From Suilimivivens sp963650485 (GTDB lineage Bacteria; Bacillota; Clostridia; Lachnospirales; Lachnospiraceae): DNA of 64,000 nucleotides. The notes under the pieces were generated by a model. That model saw nothing but the letters and a program-made list of their open reading frames with translations. It had not been told where the DNA came from and did not search any database. The stretch covers positions 5,575 through 69,574 of the forward strand of contig CAVJLN010000012.1 in assembly GCA_963650485.1 (NCBI GenBank), in the 5' to 3' direction. Below, in pieces: positions 16,308 to 25,326 of this stretch (position 1 is its first letter; every line of letters starts with the position of its first letter). The position numbers were made by a program, and so were the translations under genes.

Positions 16308-16925
16308 ATGCCAAAGGATAAAACCATCAGCCACATTCAGGTAATGGCAGCAGTAAAGGAAGAATTTCTGGAAAAAGGCTTTGAAGAAGCCTCTATCCGC
16401 AGTATTGCTACACGTGCCGGAATGTCAGCCGCGGGACTTTATCGGCATTATCCCAATAAGGAAGCCATGTTTGAGGATCTGGTGCAGCCATTGATTCAGG
16501 AAATGGATGAATGGGTGTGCCATCATAAAGAGAAGGCATATGAACGAATGCAGCAGGGAGACGAAGGAAAACAGGAACTCTTCGGTGAATCCATGATTGA
16601 TTTGATTCGGAATGTAGTTTATCCGCAGAAGGAGATTTTTCAGGTTTTACTTTGTGGCGCTTCCGGATCGAAATATGAGAGCTTTATGAATGACTATGTG
16701 GAGGTACAGCAGCAGGATATGCTTGAGGCCTTTGCTTATATGAAGGAACATGGTTATTCGATAGAGGAAATTTCACAGGAGGAACTGCATATGCTCCTTA
16801 GTGCCTATACAACGGCCATCTTTGAGCCGATTGTACATAATTATTCGGAAGAACAAATGAATCACTGCCTTGATACCGTCAACCGGTTTTTCATGCCGGG
16901 CTGGAAGGAGATCATGGGATTTTAA
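16308..16925 (+). CDS. TetR-family regulator of the adjacent ABC exporter
   Basis: 205 aa from the ATG at 16308, with AAAGGTG 6 nt upstream; an in-frame ATG at 16251 lies in the promoter. The N-terminal helix-turn-helix is typical: FLEKGFEEASIRSIATRAGM then SAAGLYRHYPNKEAMFEDLV. The C-terminal ligand domain is helical and not assignable. It faces the ABC exporter genes 155 bp downstream on the same strand. A shared GTTAGYGT-type dyad in both promoters suggests that it represses itself and the exporter, released by a transported compound. Followed by its own terminator. Confidence 0.88.
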   Translation: MPKDKTISHIQVMAAVKEEFLEKGFEEASIRSIATRAGMSAAGLYRHYPNKEAMFEDLVQPLIQEMDEWVCHHKEKAYERMQQGDEGKQELFGESMIDLIRNVVYPQKEIFQVLLCGASGSKYESFMNDYVEVQQQDMLEAFAYMKEHGYSIEEISQEELHMLLSAYTTAIFEPIVHNYSEEQMNHCLDTVNRFFMPGWKEIMGF

Positions 16926-16950
16926 AAGAAACCTCAGGGTTTCTTTTTTT
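16925..16950 (+). terminator. Terminator after tetR
   Basis: AAAGAAACC / GGTTTCTTT stem with a short loop and T7. It separates tetR from the exporter operon, which therefore needs its own promoter. Confidence 0.85.
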
Positions 16951-16970
16951 ACGTGAGCGAACACCCAGCG

Positions 16971-16986
16971 GTTAGCGTTAACTAAC
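16971..16986 (+). promoter_or_regulatory. Putative TetR operator site 3 (ABC exporter promoter)
   Basis: GTTAGCGTTAACTAAC contains the dyad GTTAG/CTAAC. A weak promoter (TTAACT 16978-16983, 17 bp, TGAAAT 17001-17006) overlaps it. It matches the two sites around the tetR promoter. Confidence 0.65.
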
Positions 16987-17080
16987 AAAAGTTACCTGTA
17001 TGAAATTTGCAAATCATTGGACAGGGAAACCAATCAAAGAACTGCCCGATTGATATAAAAGTCCTGGAGGAGGAATAACA

Positions 17081-18835
17081 GTGAAAAAAGACAATGTAAT
17101 GAAAGTCATCAACGAGTATGCCGGTTCCTACCGGTATGTGATCGTGTTGGGACGTGTGCTGGCAGCACTGAGTGCGCTGGTTGGCATGATTCCTTATTAC
17201 GATCTATGGAAAATTATTAAAGTAGCAGTCAGTGGAGAGAATCCTTCGCAGATTTCCGGGCTTGCCTGGCAGGCAGTCGGAATTATGATTCTGTCCATGC
17301 TGATGTATGTCGGGGCCTTGATGTGTACCCATGTTTCGGCATTCCGGGTACAGGCCAATTTGAGAACCCGCCTGATGAAGCATATTGTAACACTTCCGCT
17401 TGGCGTATTTGATCAGGCTGGAACCGGTAAGATCCGTCGTATTGTCAACGAATCCTCCGCAGCAACCGAAACCTATATTGCACATAATCTTGCAGATAAA
17501 GCAGTTGCGAGCGCAACACCGGTAGGGCTTGTCGTTCTGATGCTTGCCTTTGACTGGAGAATCGGTCTGATCTGTCTGATTCCTGCTCTCATTGGTTTTC
17601 TCTTCATGATGAGAATGATGGGTAAGGAAATGCAGGAAAAGATGAGGGAATACCAGAATGCCTTAGAGATGATGTCCGGGGAGGCAACGGAATATGTCCG
17701 TGGAGTCCCGGTAGTTAAGACCTTCGGACAGACGGTATTTTCCTTTAAGCGTTTTAAGAAGGCTTTGGATGATTATGAAAAATGGTGCGTATCCTATACG
17801 ATCTCCTTACGGAAATCCATGATAGGATTCATGACCGGAATCAATGCGATTTTTGCGGCACTTGTTTTTGCCGGATTTGTCTTTGCAAGAAACGGCGTGA
17901 CCTCGGATCTGATTCTGAACATGATGTACTACATTATCATTACGCCGCTTCTTACGGTGACCCTCACCAAGATTGCCTATGCCGGTGAACAGGAAATGCA
18001 GGTCATTGATTCAATTAAACGTATTGACGGTATTCTGAGCATCCAGCCGCTTCCGGAAACGGATCAGGCGAAGCAGCCGAAGGATTATTCTGTAGAGCTT
18101 AAGAACATCTGCTATCGTTATCCGGATGCGGAAAGTGATGCGATCCATGACTTAAGCCTTTCCATCCCGAGCGGACAGCATGTGGCATTCGTCGGGCCGA
18201 GCGGCGGCGGTAAAACCACAACTGCAGCGCTCATTGCCCGGTTCTTTGATGTTCAGGAGGGCACGATTGAAGTTGGTGGAGTCAATGTGAAGGACATTCC
18301 ACAGAATACCTTAATGAAGATGGTATCCTTTGTATTCCAGGATAATAAGCTTTTAAAGGGAACGATCCTTGATAATGTCCGTCTGGCGAAGCCGGAAGCA
18401 ACCGATGCGGAAGTCATGGAAGCTTTGAAAAAGGCACAGTGCATGGATATCATTAAGAAGCTTCCCGATGGCATTCATACCGTCATCGGTACGAAGGGCA
18501 CCTACCTGTCAGGAGGAGAGCAGCAACGGATTGCGATTGCAAGAGCCGTGCTTAAGAATGCACCGATTCTGATTTTGGATGAAGCAACCGCATTTGCGGA
18601 TCCGGATAATGAAGCTATGGTACAGAAGGCCTTTGAAGAATTGTCGGTGGGCAAAACCTTAATTATGATTGCACACCGCTTAACGACAGTTGCCAATGCG
18701 GATCGTATCTTCGTGCTGAAGGACGGTACCTGTGCCGAATCCGGAAGCCATAAGGAGCTGATGGGGCAGAATGGTCTGTATAAAGAAATGTTCGAGGAGT
18801 ATACCAGATCGATTGAATGGAAGGTAGGTGCATAA
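17081..18835 (+). CDS. ABC exporter, fused membrane and ATPase domains (subunit 1)
   Basis: 584 aa, GTG start after CTGGAGGAGGA. Residues ~15-310 hold six membrane helices of the type I exporter fold; residues ~340-580 hold the ATPase with Walker A GPSGGGKTTTAA, Q-loop region VSFVFQDNKLL, signature LSGGEQQRIAIARA, Walker B ILILDEATAFAD and switch His in IAHRLT. The catalytic Glu after Walker B is present. Together with the next gene, three nt downstream of its stop, it should form a heterodimeric exporter resembling the IrtAB/multidrug group. The substrate is unknown. A TetR gene and an operator-like dyad upstream suggest inducible export. Confidence 0.93.
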   Translation: MKKDNVMKVINEYAGSYRYVIVLGRVLAALSALVGMIPYYDLWKIIKVAVSGENPSQISGLAWQAVGIMILSMLMYVGALMCTHVSAFRVQANLRTRLMKHIVTLPLGVFDQAGTGKIRRIVNESSAATETYIAHNLADKAVASATPVGLVVLMLAFDWRIGLICLIPALIGFLFMMRMMGKEMQEKMREYQNALEMMSGEATEYVRGVPVVKTFGQTVFSFKRFKKALDDYEKWCVSYTISLRKSMIGFMTGINAIFAALVFAGFVFARNGVTSDLILNMMYYIIITPLLTVTLTKIAYAGEQEMQVIDSIKRIDGILSIQPLPETDQAKQPKDYSVELKNICYRYPDAESDAIHDLSLSIPSGQHVAFVGPSGGGKTTTAALIARFFDVQEGTIEVGGVNVKDIPQNTLMKMVSFVFQDNKLLKGTILDNVRLAKPEATDAEVMEALKKAQCMDIIKKLPDGIHTVIGTKGTYLSGGEQQRIAIARAVLKNAPILILDEATAFADPDNEAMVQKAFEELSVGKTLIMIAHRLTTVANADRIFVLKDGTCAESGSHKELMGQNGLYKEMFEEYTRSIEWKVGA

Positions 18836-18837
18836 CG

Positions 18838-20577
18838 ATGATTGAAAAATTACAGCATAAATATGCCTTGTCTCCACAGGGCGCTAAGGATATGATTAAG
18901 GCGTGTATCATTGTATGCCTTTCGGATATGGTTTTGATGTTCCCGGCAGGAATCCTGTATCTGCTGATACGTGATCTTTTCGATGGAAATTTAAGCAGTG
19001 GAAGAATTGTAACGTATGTCATTGCTTCCCTCATCGTACTTGCGGTGATTGCGATTTTTCAGGGAATGCAGTATAATGCCACCTTCCTTGCTACATATAG
19101 GGAAAGCGGCGTCCGGAGAACAGCGATTGCGGAACGTCTCCGTAAGCTTCCTTTATCCTATTTTGGGAAAAAAGACTTAAGTGATCTGACTACAAACATC
19201 ATGTCCGACTGTGCACAGATCGAAACTGCATCCAGCCACTGGATTCCGGAGCTGATCGGTTCTGTGCTATCCGTAACCATCATGGGAATCAGTTTGTTCG
19301 TGGCATTTGACTGGCGGCTTGCACTTTCAAGCTTCTGGGTAATTCCGATTGCGTTTCTGGTTGTGGCAACCTCTTCAGGTCTTCAGAAGCGCGCCATCCG
19401 CAAAAACCTTTCCGCACAGCTTGAATTAAGCGATGGGATACAGGAATGTCTCGAATCAGTACGTGACCTGCGCTCGAACAATGCACAGGAGCAGTACCTT
19501 CAGGGACTTCAGAAGAAGATCAGGGGAGTAGAAAAGCAGTCCCTGTTTACCGAATTAAATACGGCATTGTTCGTTTCCTCCGCACAGATGGTTTTGAAGC
19601 TTGGAATCGCAACAACAGCACTGGTTGGCGGTGTTTTATTTGCCAATGGGGAGATTGATATTCTCACGTTCTTTATGTTTCTGATGCTGGTATCCCGTCT
19701 GTATGATCCGATGCAGATTGCGCTGCAGAACTTTGCGGCAATCATTGCAACCGGCGTACGGTGCGAGCGTCTGGATGAAGTGATGTCCGGTAAATTACAG
19801 ATCGGAAGTGAGACTCTTACGAACAAGGGATATGACATCGTATTTGACCATGTGAAGTTTTCTTATGATGATGATACTACTGTGTTACAGGATGTCAGCT
19901 TTACGGCGAAACAGGGAGAAGTTACCGCACTCATCGGACCGAGCGGCGGCGGTAAAACGACCGTTTCCAGACTGGCTTCCCGTTTCTGGGATATTACGGG
20001 TGGTAAAATTACGGTTGGGGGAATGGACATCAGCGGAATTGATCCGGAAAAGCTGCTTTCCCTGTATTCCATTGTGTTCCAGGATGTGACACTGTTTAAT
20101 AATACGGTTATGGAAAATATCCGGATCGGCAAAAAGGATGCGACAGATGAAGAAGTCATTGCGGCTGCCAGACTTGCAAACTGTGATGAGTTCGTACAGA
20201 AGCTTCCGAACGGTTATCAGACCATGATCGGTGAAAACGGTAAGGAATTGTCAGGGGGAGAACGCCAGAGAATTTCAATTGCCAGAGCGTTCCTTAAGGA
20301 TGCCCCGATTATCCTTCTGGATGAGGCAACCGCTTCTCTGGATGTGGAAAACGAAACCCAGATCCAGCAGGCATTGTCGCACCTCATTAAGAATAAGACC
20401 GTTATGATTATTGCCCATCGTATGAGAACGATCGCAAGTGCTGATCACATTGTGGTCTTAAAGGATGGGGTGGCTGCCGAACAGGGAACTCCGGCAGAGC
20501 TGATGCAGCAGGAGAACAGCATTTATAAGCATATGGCGATGCTGCAGACCCAGAGTGCCGACTGGAAAATGGCATAA
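18838..20577 (+). CDS. ABC exporter, fused membrane and ATPase domains (subunit 2)
   Basis: 579 aa from the ATG at 18838 (AGGTAGGTG inside the end of the preceding gene); an in-frame ATG at 18817 overlaps that gene and has no site. Six membrane helices (~20-300), then ATPase: Walker A GPSGGGKTTVSR, VFQDVTLFNNTV, signature LSGGERQRISIARA, Walker B IILLDEATASLD, IAHRMRT. Both nucleotide sites of the pair appear catalytically complete, unlike exporters with one degenerate site. Same operon as subunit 1; the GIY-YIG gene follows 17 bp downstream and may be co-transcribed. Confidence 0.93.
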   Translation: MIEKLQHKYALSPQGAKDMIKACIIVCLSDMVLMFPAGILYLLIRDLFDGNLSSGRIVTYVIASLIVLAVIAIFQGMQYNATFLATYRESGVRRTAIAERLRKLPLSYFGKKDLSDLTTNIMSDCAQIETASSHWIPELIGSVLSVTIMGISLFVAFDWRLALSSFWVIPIAFLVVATSSGLQKRAIRKNLSAQLELSDGIQECLESVRDLRSNNAQEQYLQGLQKKIRGVEKQSLFTELNTALFVSSAQMVLKLGIATTALVGGVLFANGEIDILTFFMFLMLVSRLYDPMQIALQNFAAIIATGVRCERLDEVMSGKLQIGSETLTNKGYDIVFDHVKFSYDDDTTVLQDVSFTAKQGEVTALIGPSGGGKTTVSRLASRFWDITGGKITVGGMDISGIDPEKLLSLYSIVFQDVTLFNNTVMENIRIGKKDATDEEVIAAARLANCDEFVQKLPNGYQTMIGENGKELSGGERQRISIARAFLKDAPIILLDEATASLDVENETQIQQALSHLIKNKTVMIIAHRMRTIASADHIVVLKDGVAAEQGTPAELMQQENSIYKHMAMLQTQSADWKMA

Positions 20578-20594
20578 GAGAAGGAGGACAGGCC

Positions 20595-20879
20595 ATGAAT
20601 TATACTTATATCGTCCGGTGTAGCGACGGAACGCTCTACACAGGCTGGACGAATGATCTGGATAAGCGCATTAAGGCACACAACAGTGGAAAGGGTGCGA
20701 AATATACCAAGCCAAGGCTTCCGGTAGAGCTTGTTTATGCCACGGAGCATGCAACGAAGGAGGAAGCCATGAAGGATGAGTACCGCATCAAGCAGCTTCC
20801 GCGTGAGGTGAAACTGGAATTGTGCAGGGCGTATGAGAAAGAGCAGAGAAAATCGAAACGGAAAACATACGTAAAATAA
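20595..20879 (+). CDS. GIY-YIG domain protein (UPF0213/YhbQ-YazA type)
   Basis: 94 aa, a single GIY-YIG nuclease-fold domain: NYTYIVRCSDGTLYTGWT holds the two sequence halves of the motif, followed by DLDKRIKAHNSGKGAKYTK and a conserved Glu in the EEAMKDEYRIKQL region. The family is small, stand-alone and cytoplasmic; relatives have been proposed to act on structured DNA, but the physiological role is unsettled. The ATG has AAGGAGG upstream. It is 17 bp from the exporter gene and probably shares its transcript, with no obvious functional link. Confidence 0.88.
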   Translation: MNYTYIVRCSDGTLYTGWTNDLDKRIKAHNSGKGAKYTKPRLPVELVYATEHATKEEAMKDEYRIKQLPREVKLELCRAYEKEQRKSKRKTYVK

Positions 20880-20891
20880 AACCGGAAACAG

Positions 20892-20920
20892 TTGAAAAAA
20901 AGAAGGAAAATAGGTACAAT
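20892..20920 (+). promoter_or_regulatory. Promoter of the second tetR gene
   Basis: TTGAAA (20892-20897), 17-bp spacer, TACAAT (20915-20920). A partial dyad (ATTGTTTT at 20919-20926, AAAACGAGG and later AAACAAT) follows the -10 and could be an operator. Confidence 0.6.
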
Positions 20921-20984
20921 ATTGTTTTAACAGGAACAAAACGAGGAAACCGGAAACAATCTGATCAGAAAGTAGTGAGTACAT

Positions 20985-21593
20985 ATGGCGAAATTTACCA
21001 GACAGGCAATTATGCTCTGCCTGCTCAAATTACTGGAAGAAAAATCCATCGATAAGATCACAGTCAAGGATATCTGCGAACGGTGTGAAATCAACCGGAA
21101 CACTTTTTATTATTACTTCGGTGATATTTATGAGGTGCTGGAGTCCATGATCGAATTTGAGACAGAGCAGTCATTGAAGGAGAATGATGCCCAGGTCTCC
21201 TTTTATGAGGAGCTGCTGCAGAAATATCACCTGGTTATGAATTACAGGAAAGCAGTATTCCATTTGTATGATTCCAAAAACCGGGAACTGATATCCAATT
21301 ATTTTTATACGATTACGGAGTCGTTCGTGACGAAATATGTCCGAAAGGAAGCAGAAGGAATGAATGTACCGGAAGAAGAGATACAGTTCATTATTGATTT
21401 TTACAGCAATTCCCTGATTGGGATGATGCTTCGATGGATCAGAAACGGCATGCCTGGAGAAAAGGATCATCTCATCCGGAAGTGGTCCGTGTCCTATCAG
21501 GCAACTGTGAAGATCCTGCTGCAGGGCTGTTTAGCCGAGCAGCATCCGGGCGCTTCAGTGTTTAAGCGTCAAGTTCACGATCCTTTGCCATAA
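20985..21593 (+). CDS. TetR/AcrR-family regulator
   Basis: 202 aa. Helix-turn-helix: ITVKDICERCEINRNTFYYY with FGDIYEVLESMIE after it, which places it in the TetR group with an FYYYF recognition segment, as in DhaS-like and other clostridial regulators. The C-terminal part is helical, with YSNSLIGMMLRWIRNGMPG typical of this group. The Shine-Dalgarno site is weak. It has its own promoter. The last 32 bp overlap the convergent degV gene tail to tail. Target genes cannot be inferred from position. Confidence 0.82.
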   Translation: MAKFTRQAIMLCLLKLLEEKSIDKITVKDICERCEINRNTFYYYFGDIYEVLESMIEFETEQSLKENDAQVSFYEELLQKYHLVMNYRKAVFHLYDSKNRELISNYFYTITESFVTKYVRKEAEGMNVPEEEIQFIIDFYSNSLIGMMLRWIRNGMPGEKDHLIRKWSVSYQATVKILLQGCLAEQHPGASVFKRQVHDPLP

Positions 21594-22458
21594 AGAATAA
21601 TGCAATCGTATCGGGACCGACATGGCTTCCGGTACAGTAATCATAAGAAGTGTTGATGAAGCCACGAAGCTTCACACGCTTCTTTATTTCTTCCATTACA
21701 TAAAGAGAATCTTCATACGCATCGGCATGGGCAATGCCGATGATCTGATTTTCGGGATCTGTTATGTTATCACAGACTAGAGAAACCAACGCATTTAAGG
21801 CTGCCTTACGGCCGCGGCATTTCTTAAACTGTACAATATAGCCGTCTTTATTTCCACGAAGGATCGGCTTGATATTCAAAATATTTCCAACGAAAGCAGC
21901 AGAACCGGAAAGACGGCCTGTTTTGGAGAGATATTTTAAATCACCTACCGTGAAGACACCGTTCATCTTAGCCGGATAGGTTTTCAGAATGTCATATACC
22001 TCCTGAAGCTCCATTCCCTTATCACGCATTTCACTTGCGTAGATGGCGAGGATTCCCTGTGCAAGAGAAGCATTCAGGGCATCGATAATCCGGATCCGAC
22101 GGCCCATTGGCGGATTCTCCATCAGCTCTTCCATGGCGATCCGCGCAGAGTTATAGTTGCCGCTGATGTTCTTGCTTAAGGAAAAATATAACACGTCCTC
22201 ACCGGCTTCCATGACCTTGCGGAAAGCTGCCTCGAAATCTCCGGTACTGATGAGGCTGGTCTTGACATCGGCACCATTACGCATGGCATCATAATAAAGC
22301 TTACCCTTTGCACGTTCTTCTTCATAAGTCATTTCCGGATCAAAGCATACCAGCTTCTCACCATTCACATAGTTTACGAAGGAAATAACCTTAATATCAT
22401 ACTGCTTTACAAGTTCCGCAGGAATATTGGCGGCGGAATCTACAATAATCTGAAACAT
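21562..22458 (-). CDS. DegV-family fatty-acid-binding protein
   Basis: 298 aa. The N-terminus FQIIVDSAANIPAELVKQYD, the STGDFEAAF loop, YFSLSKNISGNYNSARIA and the C-terminal IGIAHADAYEDSLYVMEEIK are DegV hallmarks. Known: DegV proteins bind fatty acids in a two-domain cleft, and FakB members deliver them to the kinase FakA for entry into phospholipids. No fakA is adjacent, so the FakB role is an inference. It has a strong promoter on the minus strand (22520-22492) and a GGTAGGGTGA site before the ATG. Confidence 0.92.
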   Translation of the reverse strand: MFQIIVDSAANIPAELVKQYDIKVISFVNYVNGEKLVCFDPEMTYEEERAKGKLYYDAMRNGADVKTSLISTGDFEAAFRKVMEAGEDVLYFSLSKNISGNYNSARIAMEELMENPPMGRRIRIIDALNASLAQGILAIYASEMRDKGMELQEVYDILKTYPAKMNGVFTVGDLKYLSKTGRLSGSAAFVGNILNIKPILRGNKDGYIVQFKKCRGRKAALNALVSLVCDNITDPENQIIGIAHADAYEDSLYVMEEIKKRVKLRGFINTSYDYCTGSHVGPDTIALFFMAKDRELDA

Positions 22459-22491
22459 ACATTCACCCTACCTATAATTATTTTCTCATCT

Positions 22492-22520
22492 ATTTTATGT
22501 AGTAAACAAAACTATGTCAA
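22492..22520 (-). promoter_or_regulatory. degV promoter
   Basis: On the minus strand: TTGACA (22520-22515), 17 bp, TAAAAT (22497-22492), about 34 bp before the start codon. Confidence 0.8.
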
Positions 22521-22647
22521 GTGTTTTTGCGAAATCAGACATTTTTAAAGGAATGACTGAAAACAAGGACGCAAGTTTTTGTTTGTCCATAGGAAGCCGG
22601 AAAAAAATAGGCTATTCTCTATTTGACAGTAAAGGAGGCGGATAATT

Positions 22648-23217
22648 TTGAAAAATTTGAAGATGATTAAGAATATGTATCTGGCATTGATTCTGTGTTC
22701 AATCCTTGTAGGAGCAGTATTGCTGATCTGGCCACAGATGGGTGTCAGTGTGATGTGTAAGGTCTATGGGGTGTTTCTGCTGATTTATGGACTGGCCAAG
22801 CTTTCGGGATATTTTACCCGGGATCTGTTCCAGCTTGCTTTTCAGTATGATTTCGGACTCGGTATTGTTTCCCTGATTCTTGGGTTTGTCCTGCTGCTGA
22901 GAACAGAGCATATTGTAGAATTTCTGGCGGTATGTATCGGGATTTTCATGCTGGTGGATTCTGCACTGAAAATTCAGACTGCAATTGATGCAAAGAAGTT
23001 CGGGATCAATAAGTGGTGGCTGATCCTGATCGCAGCCATTATGGCAGCGTTTGTCGGAGCCCTGTTACTGCTTGCTCCGTTTGAAACAGGAAGCATTCTG
23101 GTGCGTGTGCTTGGTCTTAGCATCTGCTTTGACGGCATTATGAATCTGATCGTAGTAATGAGTACGGTGCGCAGCATTCATCGCAGCCAGGAAGACATTA
23201 TTGACATTGAGTTATAG
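22648..23217 (+). CDS. HdeD-like (DUF308) membrane protein
   Basis: 189 aa with six predicted membrane helices arranged as repeated hairpins, as in the DUF308/HdeD family (for example MYLALILCSILVGAVLLIWP near the start and IAAIMAAFVGALLLLAPF later). TTG start supported by AAAGGAGGCG seven nt upstream. Function unknown beyond the link of E. coli HdeD to acid stress. It stands alone between divergent degV and a bidirectional terminator. Confidence 0.8.
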   Translation: MKNLKMIKNMYLALILCSILVGAVLLIWPQMGVSVMCKVYGVFLLIYGLAKLSGYFTRDLFQLAFQYDFGLGIVSLILGFVLLLRTEHIVEFLAVCIGIFMLVDSALKIQTAIDAKKFGINKWWLILIAAIMAAFVGALLLLAPFETGSILVRVLGLSICFDGIMNLIVVMSTVRSIHRSQEDIIDIEL

Positions 23218-23293
23218 AAGGACATCGAGTTATAAAGTAACCGGACAATAACCGGGTAACAGCCGGGCAACAAGTGAAACATGATTAAGGAAG

Positions 23294-23341
23294 AAAAGGG
23301 CAGAAGGATTTTTCGTTGTGAGAAATTCTGATTGCCCTTTT
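23294..23341. terminator. Bidirectional terminator
   Basis: AAAAGGGCA (23294-23302) pairs with TGCCCTTTT (23333-23341) around a partly paired interior. It serves the convergent DUF308 and TIGR04086 genes. Confidence 0.7.
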
Positions 23342-23400
23342 CAATAAAAAACAGAAAGCACCCTCTTGGCAGAGTGCGGGTGTGGTATAAAGGACCCGGT

Positions 23401-23775
23401 TCAGCTTAACATACCGCCCAACATGCCACCGCCGGCACAGAGCGCAAGCACGGTCAGCGTATGCATGGTGGACAGATTGCCCGGTGTTTTCATGACCATG
23501 GACAGGATCAACAGGATGATGAAGTAAATACTTCCTGCAAGCAGTCCCCACAGAAATTTGCGGCTGCCTTCCCGTTTTCCGGTAATAAAGCCGGCAAAGA
23601 AGGTGATAATCACATAAATCGCGGTGATACAGGCAGTGACAATTTCTTCTGAAAGCCGTAGCCGATACATGAGAAATGCCAGAAACAGCAGAAAGATACC
23701 GGTTAAGATGGCACAGAACAGGATGCATTTGAAGAAAAACAGCAGCCTGCCATTTACCTGAAGCTTTGTTCTCAT
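23401..23775 (-). CDS. TIGR04086-type small membrane protein
   Basis: 124 aa with four hydrophobic helices. The Gly-rich ending (ALCAGGGMLGGMLS) and the YVIITFFAGFITGKREGSRK segment match the TIGR04086 family of Clostridia, often found near yajC, the SCIFF peptide and secDF. That is also the neighbourhood here (SCIFF 1.5 kb away), although a corC-type gene lies between and this gene is on the opposite strand. No function is established. A weak AAGGAAACG site precedes the start. Confidence 0.75.
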   Translation of the reverse strand: MRTKLQVNGRLLFFFKCILFCAILTGIFLLFLAFLMYRLRLSEEIVTACITAIYVIITFFAGFITGKREGSRKFLWGLLAGSIYFIILLILSMVMKTPGNLSTMHTLTVLALCAGGGMLGGMLS

Positions 23776-23825
23776 AAAATTTCGTTTCCTTATGTGTGTT
23801 TTATGTAATATTTATATGTAGGTTA

Positions 23826-23854
23826 TTGACATAGAATACCCATTATTGTATTAT
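23826..23854 (+). promoter_or_regulatory. Promoter of the corC-type gene
   Basis: TTGACA (23826-23831), 17 bp, TATTAT (23849-23854), 50 bp before the likely start codon. Confidence 0.75.
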
Positions 23855-23905
23855 TTTTAACAATAACCAGCCAAAGAGCTGTCAAAAGAAGGAGTGATTT
23901 TAGAA

Positions 23906-25225
23906 TTGGATACCGATGGTGTCATGCAACTTGTTGCGCTTATTATTTTACTCATGTTATCTGCTTTCTTTTCCTCGGCAGAGACATCACTGACTACAGT
24001 GAACCGTGTGCGTTTAAAGGCACTTGCAGAAGAGGGAAACAGGCAGGCGAAGACCGCATTGCGCGTGCTGGATCAATATGGAAAAATGCTGAGTGCGGTT
24101 CTGATCGGCAATAATATTGTTAACCTGTCAGCATCAGCACTGGCGACCACACTTGCCATCCGCATTCATTTGACGGTAGGTATTGCAACTGCAATACTAA
24201 CCATACTGATTCTGGTTTTCGGAGAGATTGTACCGAAGAATATCGGTATGACCAATGCAGAAAAGCTGGCACTGCTTTATGCAACATTGATTGCAGGTCT
24301 GATGAAGCTTTTTACTCCGGTGATTTTTGTGATGGATTCACTGGTCAAAGGAATTATGAAGCTGCTGCGTGTGGACAGTGATAAAAAGATTGCCATGACT
24401 GAGAATGAGCTTCGTACCTATGTGGAGGTCGGGCATGAGGATGGTGTCATTGAATCTGAAGAGCGTGAGATGATCTATAATGTGTTTGACTTTGGAGATG
24501 CCGTAGCCAAGGATGTCATGATTCCCAGAATCGATATGGTAACTGTGGATAAAGAAGCAACCTATGAGGAGGTCATGGAAGTATTCAAGGACTGCATGTA
24601 TACCAGACTTCCTGTTTTTGAAGAGGACAAGGATAATATTATCGGACTGATCAATATTAAGGATTTTATTCTCGTTGAGGATAAGGCAAACTTTAAGATC
24701 AGTGATATTCTTCGACAGGCTTATTATACATATGAATTCAAGAAGACAGCGGATCTGCTTGTGGAGATGCGTCAGAAGTGCCTTAATGTAGCATTTGTGC
24801 TGAATGAGTATGGCGGTACCGCCGGTATGATTACACTGGAGGATCTTTTGGAAGAGATTGTCGGTGAGATCCGGGATGAATACGATTCGGATGAAGAACA
24901 GCTGATCCAGAAGATGCAGGATCGCACTTATCTTGTAGAAGGCGGTATGAAGCTGAGCGATATTAATGATGAACTCGGAACCGATCTGGAATCAGAAGAC
25001 TATGATTCAATCGGAGGCCTGATCATTGAACATCTGGATCGTGTACCGGAGGACGGCGCACAGATTGTAACGGATCAGGGAGTCCGGCTGCAGGTACAGG
25101 GTGTGAGTCAGAATCGTATTTTGAAGGTGATCATGGAACTTCCGGAAGAGAAAGTGCCGGAAGAAAATCAGGAGAAGGAGCATAAAGAAAAACAGGAGAA
25201 GAAAGATCCTGAAAAAGAAAAATAA
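23906..25225 (+). CDS. HlyC/CorC (CNNM) family transporter-associated protein
   Basis: 439 aa. A TTG at 23906 is preferred because GAAGGAGTG lies 9 nt upstream; the in-frame GTG at 23894 sits inside that site. Order: CNNM/DUF21 membrane domain with the SSAETSLTTVNR motif and four helices (~5-185), paired CBS domains (~200-325, including MIPRIDMVTV), CorC_HlyC transporter-associated domain (~340-420), and a Lys/Glu-rich tail. Known relatives are implicated in Mg/Co efflux or Na-coupled Mg transport; the 'hemolysin' name is historical. Its product sits in the cytoplasmic membrane. Located just before the SCIFF gene. Confidence 0.9.
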   Translation: MDTDGVMQLVALIILLMLSAFFSSAETSLTTVNRVRLKALAEEGNRQAKTALRVLDQYGKMLSAVLIGNNIVNLSASALATTLAIRIHLTVGIATAILTILILVFGEIVPKNIGMTNAEKLALLYATLIAGLMKLFTPVIFVMDSLVKGIMKLLRVDSDKKIAMTENELRTYVEVGHEDGVIESEEREMIYNVFDFGDAVAKDVMIPRIDMVTVDKEATYEEVMEVFKDCMYTRLPVFEEDKDNIIGLINIKDFILVEDKANFKISDILRQAYYTYEFKKTADLLVEMRQKCLNVAFVLNEYGGTAGMITLEDLLEEIVGEIRDEYDSDEEQLIQKMQDRTYLVEGGMKLSDINDELGTDLESEDYDSIGGLIIEHLDRVPEDGAQIVTDQGVRLQVQGVSQNRILKVIMELPEEKVPEENQEKEHKEKQEKKDPEKEK

Positions 25226-25229
25226 ACAC

Positions 25230-25258
25230 TTTCCCTAATATAGTATTTATGTTATACT
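25230..25258 (+). promoter_or_regulatory. Possible SCIFF promoter
   Basis: TATACT (25253-25258) is a good -10 box; 17 bp upstream only TTTCCC (25230-25235) is available. A small dyad AACGTC-TTCAT-GACGTT follows at 25268-25284. Confidence 0.4.
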
Positions 25259-25326
25259 ACTGGAGTAAACGTCTTCATGACGTTATTCGGAAAGCTTAGA
25301 TTAGGAAATAAAGGAGATATAGGATT

